From Eubacterium sp. (GTDB lineage Bacteria; Bacillota_A; Clostridia; Lachnospirales; Lachnospiraceae): 24,705 bases of DNA. The number at the start of each line of letters is the position of its first letter. The first letter of the stretch is position 1. Below are positions 8,254-16,166 of the stretch, piece after piece. The notes beneath the pieces are model-generated. The model was not told the origin of the DNA, ran no database searches, and was given only the letters and a program-made list of their open reading frames with translations. Position numbers and translations under genes: made by a program. The DNA is taken from positions 1 through 24,705 of the forward strand of contig JAMPGN010000037.1 in NCBI GenBank assembly GCA_023663915.1, written 5' to 3'.

Positions 8254-8374
8254 GGGTTCCTCCTTGCATCTTTGATGTAAACGAGCTTTGCTCATTTTTC
8301 TATTTTACTATGAAACATCGCAAAAATCTATGATTTCCATTTTTTTTAATAAAATCTTATATTTTATCCTGCCT

Positions 8375-8420
8375 AAAAGAGCGCTGCCGAAAATTCTCAG
8401 ATTTTCAGCAACGCTCTTTT
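8375..8420 (-). terminator. Intrinsic terminator for the minus-strand zinc-ribbon gene
   Basis: A 20-base stem surrounds a six-base loop at 8395-8400. On the plus strand two positions are C-A mismatches. On the minus strand the same positions become U-G pairs, so the structure is better as a minus-strand RNA. It ends with GCGCTCTTTT and starts about 21 bases after the stop at 8442, which suits termination of that gene before the SGNH-like gene. Confidence 0.82.
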
Positions 8421-8441
8421 GGGAGTTGTGTCACATGGCGT

Positions 8442-8765
8442 CTAAACCACGGACACGGCGTTTTCCATCGGAGTTCTGTCTGCGGTCGGATAAGCAATGA
8501 TCGTGGTCTGCGGGAACGGAGTGTGCAGCTCTTTGTACCATTTACTGTACTTATACATACGGTATGTAGTACTCAGCTTCTGGAGCTGCCCCTCGTCTGC
8601 GCAGCAGAGGCATAATTGTTCTCTTGCTTTCATGTCCATGGAAACATAGTCCATGTATGAAATTTTCAGTTCCGTAATGTTTTCACGGCACTTCGGACAA
8701 TTCTGCTTATGCCCGTTCAGCATATAAATCCGATGGCAACGCTTACAATAGTGCATGTACATCAT
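8442..8765 (-). CDS. Small zinc-ribbon-like protein (107 aa)
   Basis: The N-terminus has two CxxC knuckles, CKRC (C7, C10) and CPKC (C23, C26), spaced as in a rubredoxin-type zinc ribbon. A third cysteine cluster, CLCC, follows at residues 52-55. The middle contains a KAREQLCLCCADEGQ segment and the C-terminus has no recognised motif. No membrane segment is visible. I do not recognise a named family; zinc binding and a nucleic-acid or protein-binding role are inferred. The start at 8765 has AAGGGG nine bases upstream; a second ATG follows directly. The gene has its own promoter and terminator, so it is monocistronic, and it is divergent from the large muramidase gene. Confidence 0.72.
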   Translation of the reverse strand: MMYMHYCKRCHRIYMLNGHKQNCPKCRENITELKISYMDYVSMDMKAREQLCLCCADEGQLQKLSTTYRMYKYSKWYKELHTPFPQTTIIAYPTADRTPMENAVSVV

Positions 8766-8821
8766 AGTAAAATCCCCTTTTTGATTTGAAATGAATGTTG
8801 AAATTGTAAGGTTGCACTTGT

Positions 8822-8850
8822 ATTGTGTCAGTTATGGTTGATAAAGTCAA
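8822..8850 (-). promoter_or_regulatory. Sigma-A-type promoter for the zinc-ribbon gene
   Basis: On the minus strand TTGACT (8850-8845) and CACAAT (8827-8822) are separated by exactly 17 bases, and the start codon lies about 57 bases downstream. The -35 is five of six to consensus, the -10 four of six. Confidence 0.6.
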
Positions 8851-8952
8851 GCGTATTTTAACGGAATATGGCAGATTTAGCGGTGTAAAATATCGCGCAG
8901 GCATGTAAATATTATGTAAATCTTGCCAAAATGAGAAGAATAGCAAATATCC

Positions 8953-8981
8953 TTGATAGTATCGGCAGTTTATGCTATAAT
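8953..8981 (+). promoter_or_regulatory. Sigma-A-type promoter for the large GH25 gene
   Basis: TTGATA (8953-8958) and a perfect TATAAT (8976-8981) are 17 bases apart, and TGC directly before the -10 makes it extended. This is the strongest promoter in the window. The start of transcription should be near 8988, giving a leader of about 30 bases. It also shows that the longer reading frame from 8931 is not the true start. Confidence 0.82.
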
Positions 8982-9017
8982 GTTACAAAAATGTTAACAA
9001 AGAAGGGTTTACATAAT

Positions 9018-12000
9018 ATGCAGAATAGAAAGAATGGAAAGAGAAAAGAGGCAAAGAGAGAGATTGCACTGGATAAGTTTCTCTGGGATGAGGATCGGAC
9101 ATTCGATGATGAGGATGAGGACGATGTAACGGATGATACATTGGAATTTCTCAGCATTGATGATGAAATGATAGAGTCTTACCAGCGTGAAAATAAGAAA
9201 AAGAAGAGAGCCTTGACCGGTAAGAGAAAGTCGTCTGCAAGATATGAAGAAGACGAAGAAGATGAAGAAGACTATGAGGATGATGACTACGCCGAGGAAG
9301 AAGACTACGAAGACGAAGAGGATGACGACTACGCCGAGGAAGAAGACTACGAAGGCGAAGAGGATGACGGCTACGCCGAAGAAGAGGACTACGAAGGCGA
9401 AGAGGATGACGGCTACGCCGAGGAAGAGGACTACGAAGGCGAAGAGGATGACGACTACGCCGAGGAAGAGGATTACGAAGACGAAGAAGATTATGAAGAT
9501 GAAGAAGATTACGAAGATGAAGAAGATTATGGAGATGATGATTATGAAGACGAAGAAGATTATGAGGATGACGATTATGAAGACGAAGAAGACTATGAGG
9601 ATGATGATTACGACGATGACGACGACGGGATCATTGTGCGTTTCAAACGCTTTCTGACAGAGATGACCACGATGGACATGGTGGTTGCCATGCTGGGAAT
9701 CGTGGTGTTTGTAGGCGCTGTTTTTGCGGGAGGACTCTATGTCAATGCGAAGTCTGTGGAGAAACAGGTGGAGGCATTCGCCAGTGTGGGTGAGGAGATT
9801 CAGGGGATTTCTGTAATCGGTGAGAGCGGACTTATCGCTGTAGCAGAGTCAGCGAGGATTTCCAATATGATCGATATGGAAGAGACGATGGGAGAAGGGC
9901 AGGAACAGCAGTCCGGGGAAACGCAGAATAAAACGATCGATGTAACGCTTCATCTGACCTCCATCCAGTCGGATATCAAGATCAAGTTTGTCAACAAGGC
10001 GACGGGGAAACTGATTGGAGGAGTGCCGTTCGAGGTAGAAGTAACTGGCGGAAAGACGACACTGAATTACACAGATGATGATAAAGATGGAATTATTTAT
10101 AAGACGGAAATTCCGGCGGGGACATATAACGTAACGGTCAAGCCTTTACAGGGAGATTCTTATCAGGATTACAGGCTTCCGGCTTCCGCCAGTAGCGTTA
10201 AGGTCACGGATACGATTGCATACAAGAAAGTAGACGTGGCTGACGAGGTAAAAACGGAGGCTGAGGTCAATGTGGCGGCAGAAGACACCGCAGCACAGGA
10301 TACTGCGGTGGAATCCGTATTGCAGGATACCGTGGAATGGGTGGAATCCACGAAGACACCGGTCGGTGATGCGAAGGAGGGTTATGAGGAAGTTCCCAAG
10401 ACGAAGATAGCGGATCCCTGGACGGGCAGCAGCGTGTATAGGAAGATGGCTTCTGAAGATCCGAATAATGACAATGCAACTCTGCCAGACGATGCAAATA
10501 CGGAGAATCCTGATGGTTCGGGCATAGAGACTCCCGGGACTTCGGATACAGAGACGCCCTCTGAGCAGGAACCGGAAATTCCAATTTCTAGCAGCTCAAG
10601 TACGGAAACTCCCAGTAGTTCTACTACAGAGACTCCAAGTATTTCAAGTACAACGACGAGCAGTCCGGCTGTGGAAACTTCCTCACAACAGCCGCAACAG
10701 CCGGAGGCGGTATTTTCTTTAAACAGCACTGCCCTTGAATTGAAAAAGGGTGACAATGCAACGCTTACCGTAACAGCAAATCCTAACAATGTCAGTCCTT
10801 CCGTTGTATGGCTCAGCCAAAATAATGCGATAGCGACAGTTTCCGACGGTGTTGTCAGTGCCGTGGGTGTGGGAACAACGAGTATTACGGCGACGGTTTC
10901 TGTGAACGGGGTGAATAAAGGAGCATTATCCTGCAATGTGACAGTCAAGGACTCTGAACGTAAAATCACCATCAGCGGCCCGACAGAAGTGGTTATCGGC
11001 AAGACGATTACACTTACCGCCCAGACAGAGCCGAAGGGAACAGCTGTCAGATGGGGCAGCGGGAATGATAAGATCGCCAAGGTAGATGCCAACGGGGTGG
11101 TTACCGGGGTTGCAGAGGGTTCCGTGCAGATCGTAGCACACCTCGAAGGTGATATGAACACAAATACTGTTTACACTGTGACGGTCAAGAAAGATATAAG
11201 TGGATCCGCCAAACTGAAAGATAAGGACGGCAACCAATTATACTATAAGGATTCACAGGGGGCATATCATGAAGCAACCTATGATGACTATAAGACGCGG
11301 AACGCTTTTTATAAGAAGACGGCAGTATTTTCAGAATATCGCTACACCGGCTGGCAGACCATCGATGGACATGTATATTTCTACAATAAGGATGGCAATT
11401 ATGTGACAGGCGAACAGGTTATTCAGGGCGCGAAATATAATTTTGGCAGTGACGGAAAGCTGTCATCGGGTTCCGGCTCGATGGGAATCGACGTGTCCAA
11501 ATGGAACGGGAGCATTGACTGGAATGCAGTGAAGAACTCGGGTGTATCCTATGTCATTATCCGTTGCGGCTACCGGGGTTCATCCACAGGCGCACTCATT
11601 GAAGATCCGCTATTCAGAAGCAATATCAAAGGCGCCAAGGCAGCAGGACTGAAAGTGGGAGTCTATTTCTTCAGCCAGGCGGTCAATGAGGTGGAGGCGG
11701 TAGAGGAAGCGTCCATGGCTGTCAATCTGTGCAGCGGATACGGATTAAATTATCCGATCTTCTTAGATGTGGAATCCAGCGGCGGCAGAGGCGATGGCGT
11801 CAGCAGGGACACGAGAACCGCAGTCTGCAAAGCATTCTGCGCAACGGTCCAGAATTCGGGTTATTCAGCAGGCGTTTACGCCAACAAGACATGGTTTACC
11901 GAGAAGATCAATACAGGAAGTCTGACAGGTTACAAAATCTGGCTGGCACAGTATGCGAGCGCGCCGACCTATTCCGCGACCAGATACGATATGTGGCAGT

Positions 12001-12071
12001 ATTCTTCCAAGGGCAAGGTGAGCGGTATCAGTGGAAACGTGGATATGAATATCAGCTATATGAGCTATTAG
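9018..12071 (+). CDS. Membrane-anchored GH25 muramidase with acidic repeats and BIG2 domains
   Basis: A 1017-residue protein. Order: charged N-terminus (1-75); Asp/Glu/Tyr repeats (about 76-204); one membrane helix (about 221-243); SpaA-like beta domain (about 305-381); Ser/Thr/Pro-rich linker (about 481-561); two BIG2 Ig-like domains (about 564-645 and 648-725); a wall-binding-repeat-like segment with YTGWQTIDGHVYFYNKDG (about 729-815); a C-terminal GH25 lysozyme domain (822-1017). GH25 residues are visible: D825 in GIDVSKWNG and the DxE pair D917/E919 in FLDVES. GH25 enzymes cleave the MurNAc-GlcNAc bond of peptidoglycan. The positive-side charge around the helix implies an inside N-terminus, so the acidic tail is probably cytoplasmic. 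I place the start at ATG 9018 after AGAAGGG (9001-9007), because the promoter overlaps the upstream part of the frame. Confidence 0.88.
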   Translation: MQNRKNGKRKEAKREIALDKFLWDEDRTFDDEDEDDVTDDTLEFLSIDDEMIESYQRENKKKKRALTGKRKSSARYEEDEEDEEDYEDDDYAEEEDYEDEEDDDYAEEEDYEGEEDDGYAEEEDYEGEEDDGYAEEEDYEGEEDDDYAEEEDYEDEEDYEDEEDYEDEEDYGDDDYEDEEDYEDDDYEDEEDYEDDDYDDDDDGIIVRFKRFLTEMTTMDMVVAMLGIVVFVGAVFAGGLYVNAKSVEKQVEAFASVGEEIQGISVIGESGLIAVAESARISNMIDMEETMGEGQEQQSGETQNKTIDVTLHLTSIQSDIKIKFVNKATGKLIGGVPFEVEVTGGKTTLNYTDDDKDGIIYKTEIPAGTYNVTVKPLQGDSYQDYRLPASASSVKVTDTIAYKKVDVADEVKTEAEVNVAAEDTAAQDTAVESVLQDTVEWVESTKTPVGDAKEGYEEVPKTKIADPWTGSSVYRKMASEDPNNDNATLPDDANTENPDGSGIETPGTSDTETPSEQEPEIPISSSSSTETPSSSTTETPSISSTTTSSPAVETSSQQPQQPEAVFSLNSTALELKKGDNATLTVTANPNNVSPSVVWLSQNNAIATVSDGVVSAVGVGTTSITATVSVNGVNKGALSCNVTVKDSERKITISGPTEVVIGKTITLTAQTEPKGTAVRWGSGNDKIAKVDANGVVTGVAEGSVQIVAHLEGDMNTNTVYTVTVKKDISGSAKLKDKDGNQLYYKDSQGAYHEATYDDYKTRNAFYKKTAVFSEYRYTGWQTIDGHVYFYNKDGNYVTGEQVIQGAKYNFGSDGKLSSGSGSMGIDVSKWNGSIDWNAVKNSGVSYVIIRCGYRGSSTGALIEDPLFRSNIKGAKAAGLKVGVYFFSQAVNEVEAVEEASMAVNLCSGYGLNYPIFLDVESSGGRGDGVSRDTRTAVCKAFCATVQNSGYSAGVYANKTWFTEKINTGSLTGYKIWLAQYASAPTYSATRYDMWQYSSKGKVSGISGNVDMNISYMSY
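9285..9629 (+). repeat. In-frame acidic tandem repeats (42-bp units, then 15-18 bp units)
   Basis: Four full 42-bp units start at 9285, 9327, 9369 and 9411, each encoding DYAEEEDYEDEEDD or a Gly variant. A 36-bp partial unit at 9453 follows, then alternating 18-bp (DYEDEE) and 15-bp (DYEDD) units to about 9605, ending in poly-Asp. All units keep frame, so copy number can change by recombination or slippage without breaking the gene. Confidence 0.9.
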
Positions 12072-12073
12072 AC

Positions 12074-12102
12074 TTGCAAAAAGCATGGAGTTATGCTACA
12101 AC
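12074..12102 (+). promoter_or_regulatory. Promoter candidate for the rml/export operon
   Basis: TTGCAA (12074-12079) and TACAAC (12097-12102) are 17 bases apart, with TGC directly before the -10, matching the TATGCTA core of other promoters here. It starts three bases after the muramidase stop codon and 35 bases before rmlB. Each hexamer is four of six or better. Read-through from the muramidase gene is also possible because no terminator is seen. Confidence 0.55.
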
Positions 12103-12136
12103 ATCATAAAGAACAGAATCGGAGGAAAATGAGGTT

Positions 12137-13216
12137 ATGAGGACATATCTGGTGACAGGCGGAGCGGGTTTTATCGGTTCTAACTATATTCATTATATGT
12201 TTCGTAAATATGATAATGACATTCGTGTCATTAATGTGGATGCGTTGACTTATGCAGGAAATTTGGAGAATCTGAAAGATATCGAAGACAGAGAAAATTA
12301 TACGTTTATCAAAGCAGATATCTGTGATAAGGAAGCAATCGCAAAGATTTTTGCAGAGAACGACATCGACAGGGTAGTGCATTTTGCGGCGGAGAGCCAC
12401 GTGGACCGGAGTATCCGTAATCCGGAGGTCTTTGTGCAGACGAATGTGCTTGGAACTGCGGTGATGCTAAACTGCGCCAAAGCCGCGTGGGAACTTGAAG
12501 ACGGCAGCTTCAAGGCGGACAAGAAATTCTTGCATGTGTCCACGGACGAGGTGTATGGTTCGCTTGAGGAGGACGGCGGATATTTCTATGAGACGACGCC
12601 CTATGCCCCCCACAGCCCTTATTCGGCAAGCAAGGCGGGGGCGGACATGCTGGTCAAAGCCTATATGGACACCTATCATTTTCCGGCGAACATCACGAAT
12701 TGTTCCAACAACTACGGACCTTATCAGTTCCCGGAGAAATTGATCCCGCTTATCATCAATAACGCTCTTCAAGGGAAGAAACTCCCGGTTTACGGTGATG
12801 GTAAGAATGTGCGTGACTGGCTGTATGTGGAAGATCATGCCAAGGCGATTGATATGGTTCAGGAACAGGGCAGACTGTTCGAGACATATAACATAGGCGG
12901 GCATAACGAGAAACAGAATATTGAGATTATTCAGATTATCATAGAGACGTTACAGGAGACGCTTCCGGAAGGCGATCCGCGAAAAGTATTAGTCAGCGAA
13001 GACTTGATTACTTATGTGGAAGACCGCAAAGGGCATGACAGAAGATATGCGATCGCGCCGGACAAGATCAAGGTGGAGATCGGCTGGGAGCCGGAAACGA
13101 TGTTTAAAGAGGGCATTCGCCGGACGATCCAGTGGTTTTTCGAGCATGAAGAGTGGATGAGAAATGTCACAAGCGGCGATTACCAGAAATACTATGAAGA
13201 AATGTACAGACAATAG
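12137..13216 (+). CDS. rmlB (rfbB): dTDP-glucose 4,6-dehydratase
   Basis: A 359-residue extended short-chain dehydrogenase that turns dTDP-glucose into dTDP-4-keto-6-deoxyglucose, step two of dTDP-rhamnose synthesis, in the cytoplasm. The NAD-binding loop [10 protein letters not shown] lies at residues 8-17. The active-site STDEVYG (T136, D137, E138) and the YxxxK pair Y162/K166 in YSASKAG are all present, and [10 protein letters not shown] and [14 protein letters not shown] are typical of the family. Length fits RmlB (about 340-360). GGAGG lies 11 bases before the ATG, with a second GAGG nearer. It heads a long run of genes that supply and use the dTDP-sugar. Confidence 0.95.
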   Translation: MRTYLVTGGAGFIGSNYIHYMFRKYDNDIRVINVDALTYAGNLENLKDIEDRENYTFIKADICDKEAIAKIFAENDIDRVVHFAAESHVDRSIRNPEVFVQTNVLGTAVMLNCAKAAWELEDGSFKADKKFLHVSTDEVYGSLEEDGGYFYETTPYAPHSPYSASKAGADMLVKAYMDTYHFPANITNCSNNYGPYQFPEKLIPLIINNALQGKKLPVYGDGKNVRDWLYVEDHAKAIDMVQEQGRLFETYNIGGHNEKQNIEIIQIIIETLQETLPEGDPRKVLVSEDLITYVEDRKGHDRRYAIAPDKIKVEIGWEPETMFKEGIRRTIQWFFEHEEWMRNVTSGDYQKYYEEMYRQ

Positions 13217-13305
13217 AAGGTATCGATAATAAAGTGTACAAACATAATCTGCAGATGCAAAACATCACGGTAGCTGCAGAGACAGGAAAGGGCAAGGTTT
13301 ACTCG

Positions 13306-14175
13306 ATGAAAGGAATTATTTTGGCGGGCGGTTCGGGCACGCGTCTGTATCCGCTGACAAAAGCGGTATCCAAGCAGATTATGCCGGTATACGATAAGCC
13401 GATGATCTATTATCCGCTTTCTATCTTAATGCTGGCGGGGATCAGGGAGATACTGATCATATCTACGCCAAGGGATATTTCGGTGTTTGAGGAATTATTC
13501 GGTACGGGTGAGCAGCTTGGTCTGCATATGGAGTATGCGGTGCAGGAATATCCAAGAGGACTGGCGGACGCTTTTATCATCGGTGCGGATTTTATTGGAA
13601 AGGACAGTGTGGCGCTCATTCTGGGAGATAATATTTTCTACGGGCAGAGTTTTTCCAAAGTGCTCAGAGAAGTGGCGGCACGACAGAAGGGTGCGACAAT
13701 CTTTGGATATTATGTCAGAGATCCGAGGGAATACGGTGTGGTGGAGTTTGACGAGAGCGGCAGGGCATTGTCTATCGAGGAGAAGCCGGAGCATCCGAAG
13801 AGCAATTATGCAGTTCCCGGATTATATTTTTATGATAACGATGTGGTGGAGATTGCGGCGAATGTGAAGCCGTCTGCGCGGGGCGAGATCGAGATTACGA
13901 GCGTCAACAACGAGTATCTGCGCAGAGGGGATCTGCACGTGGAGACGCTGGGACGCGGATTTGCATGGCTGGATACCGGAAATCACGATTCTTTGTTAGA
14001 TGCGGCGGATTTCGTGGCGGCATTCCAGAAAAGGCAAGGGTTGTACATCTCCTGTATTGAGGAGATCGCATATAAGAGGGGATTCATCAGCAGGGAACAG
14101 TTATTGAAGCTGGCGGAACCGCTGATGAAGACCGCATACGGTCAGTATATGGTTGAGGTTGCCAATGGACTCTAA
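13306..14175 (+). CDS. rmlA (rfbA): Glucose-1-phosphate thymidylyltransferase
   Basis: A 289-residue nucleotidyltransferase that makes dTDP-glucose from dTTP and glucose 1-phosphate, the first step of dTDP-sugar synthesis. It opens with the family signature [18 protein letters not shown], then [17 protein letters not shown], and has LGDNIFYG and [12 protein letters not shown] later. I chose ATG 13306 because it begins exactly where RmlA proteins begin and gives the normal length. A frame extended to GTG 13234 adds 24 residues unlike the family. GGCAAGG lies eight bases upstream. The last 11 bases overlap the next gene. Confidence 0.94.
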   Translation: MKGIILAGGSGTRLYPLTKAVSKQIMPVYDKPMIYYPLSILMLAGIREILIISTPRDISVFEELFGTGEQLGLHMEYAVQEYPRGLADAFIIGADFIGKDSVALILGDNIFYGQSFSKVLREVAARQKGATIFGYYVRDPREYGVVEFDESGRALSIEEKPEHPKSNYAVPGLYFYDNDVVEIAANVKPSARGEIEITSVNNEYLRRGDLHVETLGRGFAWLDTGNHDSLLDAADFVAAFQKRQGLYISCIEEIAYKRGFISREQLLKLAEPLMKTAYGQYMVEVANGL

Positions 14176-15523
14176 GAAGATGAAAAGAATGCTGTTTGCC
14201 ATGATTGTGGTATTCCTTGTAGCAGTCGGTGTGATCGCAGTTACCAATCTGGACACGGTCAAACAAAAATTAGGGCTGACTGCAGGGGAAGAAGTAACGG
14301 AGACAGCAGTGATAGAAGAGGCAGAGATAAACGGTGGACAGAGGGGCAATAATCTGTCTGCTTTTCTGCAAGATGAAACTTTTTTTGATCCGGAAGTCCG
14401 ATTTAAGAGTATCGAGACTTACTCCGGCAGGAGTGTGTTTCTCGTGATGAGTTCCGTGGCGAAGGATCTGCGCGTCATGATTGTGGATAGTGTCGGGAAA
14501 CTCGTGACGGGAACGGCTTTTACGATCAAGGTGCAGGGGGTCGGTGAATATACCGACACCGATAAGGACGGAGTGATCTATATTGACGGGCTGCGTTCGG
14601 GAGAGTACAGTGTGTCACTTGAGGAAGAAGAGGGATTTCAAGTACCGAACACCATCACTTCCATACAGGTCAGACAGGAGATCGAATATCGCGTGCTGGA
14701 TGATATCGAGTATCTGATTATGACAGAGGATGACATCGATGCGGAGAAAGAGGATAAGGCAGTAAACGGTGCAGAAGAGGCGGCGGACGGCAGTGAGAAT
14801 ACGGAATTGCAGTTTGCCAACGGCAGCGCGAAGCTGGGAATCGATGTTTCCAAATGGAATAAAACAATTGACTGGGAACAGGTGAAAGATGCGGGTATTG
14901 AGTTTGCGATGATCCGATGCGGATACAGGGGTGCATCGAGCGGTGCGCTGGTGCTTGACCCCATGTATGAGAAGAATATTGAGGGTGCGATAGAAGCTGG
15001 GATTCCGGTAGGTGTATATTTCTTTACGCAGGCGGTTGATGAAGTGGAAGCGGTGGAAGAAGCAAGCATGGTCATTCGCCTGATTGAAGATTATGATGTG
15101 GATTATCCGGTATTTCTGGACAGTGAGAGTGCCGGTGGCAAAGGCCGTGCGGACGGGCTTGACGCCGAAGAGCGAACGAATATTCACAAGGCTTTTCTGG
15201 AAACGATCGCCTCGGCAGGCTACGAGACGGGAATCTATGGTTCCAAAAACTGGCTGAATGATGAAGTTGATATGACAGGAGTGTCAGATTATAAGACGTG
15301 GCTTGCGGAATATGCTGATATACCGACCTACGACGAGTATTATCATATGTGGCAGTACACATCCAAAGGTACGGTGAGTGGTATAGAGACAAGAGTTGAT
15401 CTGAATCTGTGTTATATGAACATTGATACCTCGATCAATCATGCCAAAGGATCGGAGGGGTATTCGGGCGTGATTGACGGCGACAGTGGCAATGTGCCTA
15501 TCGGTGGCGAGGAAGAAGATTGA
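14165..15523 (+). CDS. Membrane-anchored GH25 muramidase, short paralogue
   Basis: A 452-residue protein: N-terminal anchor or uncleaved signal (about residues 9-27), spacer, SpaA-like beta domain (about 101-179), acidic linker, GH25 domain (from about 224) and an acidic tail. GH25 residues are D227 in GIDVSKWNK and the DxE pair D319/E321 in FLDSES. The SpaA-like and GH25 parts closely match those of the large muramidase (shared [24 protein letters not shown] and MWQY.SKG.VSGI strings), so the two are paralogues; this one lacks the acidic repeats, BIG2 domains and wall-binding segment. ATG 14165 has GAGG six bases upstream and overlaps the rmlA stop, so it is co-translated with dTDP-sugar genes. 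That placement suggests a job in putting the glycan into or onto the wall. Confidence 0.88.
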   Translation: MDSKKMKRMLFAMIVVFLVAVGVIAVTNLDTVKQKLGLTAGEEVTETAVIEEAEINGGQRGNNLSAFLQDETFFDPEVRFKSIETYSGRSVFLVMSSVAKDLRVMIVDSVGKLVTGTAFTIKVQGVGEYTDTDKDGVIYIDGLRSGEYSVSLEEEEGFQVPNTITSIQVRQEIEYRVLDDIEYLIMTEDDIDAEKEDKAVNGAEEAADGSENTELQFANGSAKLGIDVSKWNKTIDWEQVKDAGIEFAMIRCGYRGASSGALVLDPMYEKNIEGAIEAGIPVGVYFFTQAVDEVEAVEEASMVIRLIEDYDVDYPVFLDSESAGGKGRADGLDAEERTNIHKAFLETIASAGYETGIYGSKNWLNDEVDMTGVSDYKTWLAEYADIPTYDEYYHMWQYTSKGTVSGIETRVDLNLCYMNIDTSINHAKGSEGYSGVIDGDSGNVPIGGEEED

Positions 15524-15550
15524 GTATAGTGAGGAAAGGAACCGGGGAGA

Positions 15551-16114
15551 ATGGGTAAAATAACAGTGGAGACATGCGGGATAGAAGGGCTTAAGGTAAT
15601 CACGCCTACCGTATTTCCGGATGCCAGAGGCTATTTTATGGAGACATACAATTACAATGATTATAGGGATGCCGGGATCGATCAGGTATTTGTACAGGAC
15701 AATCAATCGGCGTCCTCCAAAGGTGTTCTGCGCGGTCTGCATTTCCAGATCCATTATCCGCAGGATAAACTTGTGCGCGTCCTGTGCGGAGAGGTATATG
15801 ATGTGGCGGTGGATCTACGTCAAGGCTCGGTAACTTATGGAAAGTGGTATGGAGTATTGCTCTCGGCACAGAACAGGAAACAATTTTTTATTCCAAAGGA
15901 TTTTGCCCACGGATTCTATGTAGTGTCTGATTATGCGGGATTTGCGTATAAGTGTTCCGATTTTTACCACCCGAATGATGAGGGCGGTATTGCATGGGAC
16001 GATCCGAAAATCGGTATCGAATGGCCAATTCCTGAGGGCACACAGCCGATCTTGTCCGAAAAAGATGCGCATCGGGAAGGCATTGCGGCATTTACAAAGA
16101 TGTATCGCAAATGA
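15551..16114 (+). CDS. rmlC (rfbC): dTDP-4-dehydrorhamnose 3,5-epimerase
   Basis: A 187-residue cupin-fold epimerase that converts dTDP-4-keto-6-deoxyglucose to dTDP-4-keto-rhamnose. Family features are FPDARGYFMETYN, QDNQSASSKGVLRGLHFQ with active-site H64, LVRVLCGEVYDVAVDLR, IPKDFAHGFYV with H120, and WDDPKIGIEWP near the end. Length fits RmlC. The ribosome site is GGGGAG just before the ATG, and the gene begins 27 bases after the muramidase. No RmlD reductase is encoded in this window, so the final step must come from elsewhere if rhamnose is the product. A strong hairpin lies directly after the stop codon. Confidence 0.94.
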   Translation: MGKITVETCGIEGLKVITPTVFPDARGYFMETYNYNDYRDAGIDQVFVQDNQSASSKGVLRGLHFQIHYPQDKLVRVLCGEVYDVAVDLRQGSVTYGKWYGVLLSAQNRKQFFIPKDFAHGFYVVSDYAGFAYKCSDFYHPNDEGGIAWDDPKIGIEWPIPEGTQPILSEKDAHREGIAAFTKMYRK

Positions 16115-16115
16115 T

Positions 16116-16143
16116 ACCAATATGACAGACGTGTCATATTGGT
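16116..16143 (+). other. Perfect 12-bp inverted repeat between rmlC and the permease gene
   Basis: ACCAATATGACA (16116-16127) and TGTCATATTGGT (16132-16143) flank a GACG loop, beginning one or two bases after the rmlC stop. No T-tract follows, so it is not a standard terminator. It could stabilise the upstream transcript end, mark a processing site or lower expression of the downstream genes. It could also be a protein-binding palindrome. Confidence 0.75.
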
Positions 16144-16166
16144 GGTGTATTTCGGAGTCAGGAAAC

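Noticed and set aside
8284..8303. GAGC-TTT-GCTC hairpin followed by T-rich sequence on the plus strand
   Set aside because: The stem is only four pairs and no plus-strand gene ends there.
9244..9657. A 137-aa Lys/Met/Thr-rich reading frame
   Set aside because: It is a +1 frame shadow of the acidic repeats, with low complexity and no separate ribosome site.
10070..10110. DxDKDG strings in both SpaA-like domains as EF-hand calcium sites
   Set aside because: The TDxDKDG...AGTY layout is also normal for SpaA/prealbumin-like domains, so calcium binding is not supported by sequence alone.
12129..12140. Three-codon ATG-AGG-TTA-TGA mini-frame before rmlB
   Set aside because: It overlaps the ribosome site and start of rmlB and is most simply chance, with no sign of a leader peptide.
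15933..16166. Upstream extension of the permease reading frame through rmlC
   Set aside because: It overlaps rmlC in another frame and the intergenic hairpin. ATG 16167 has a suitable ribosome site.
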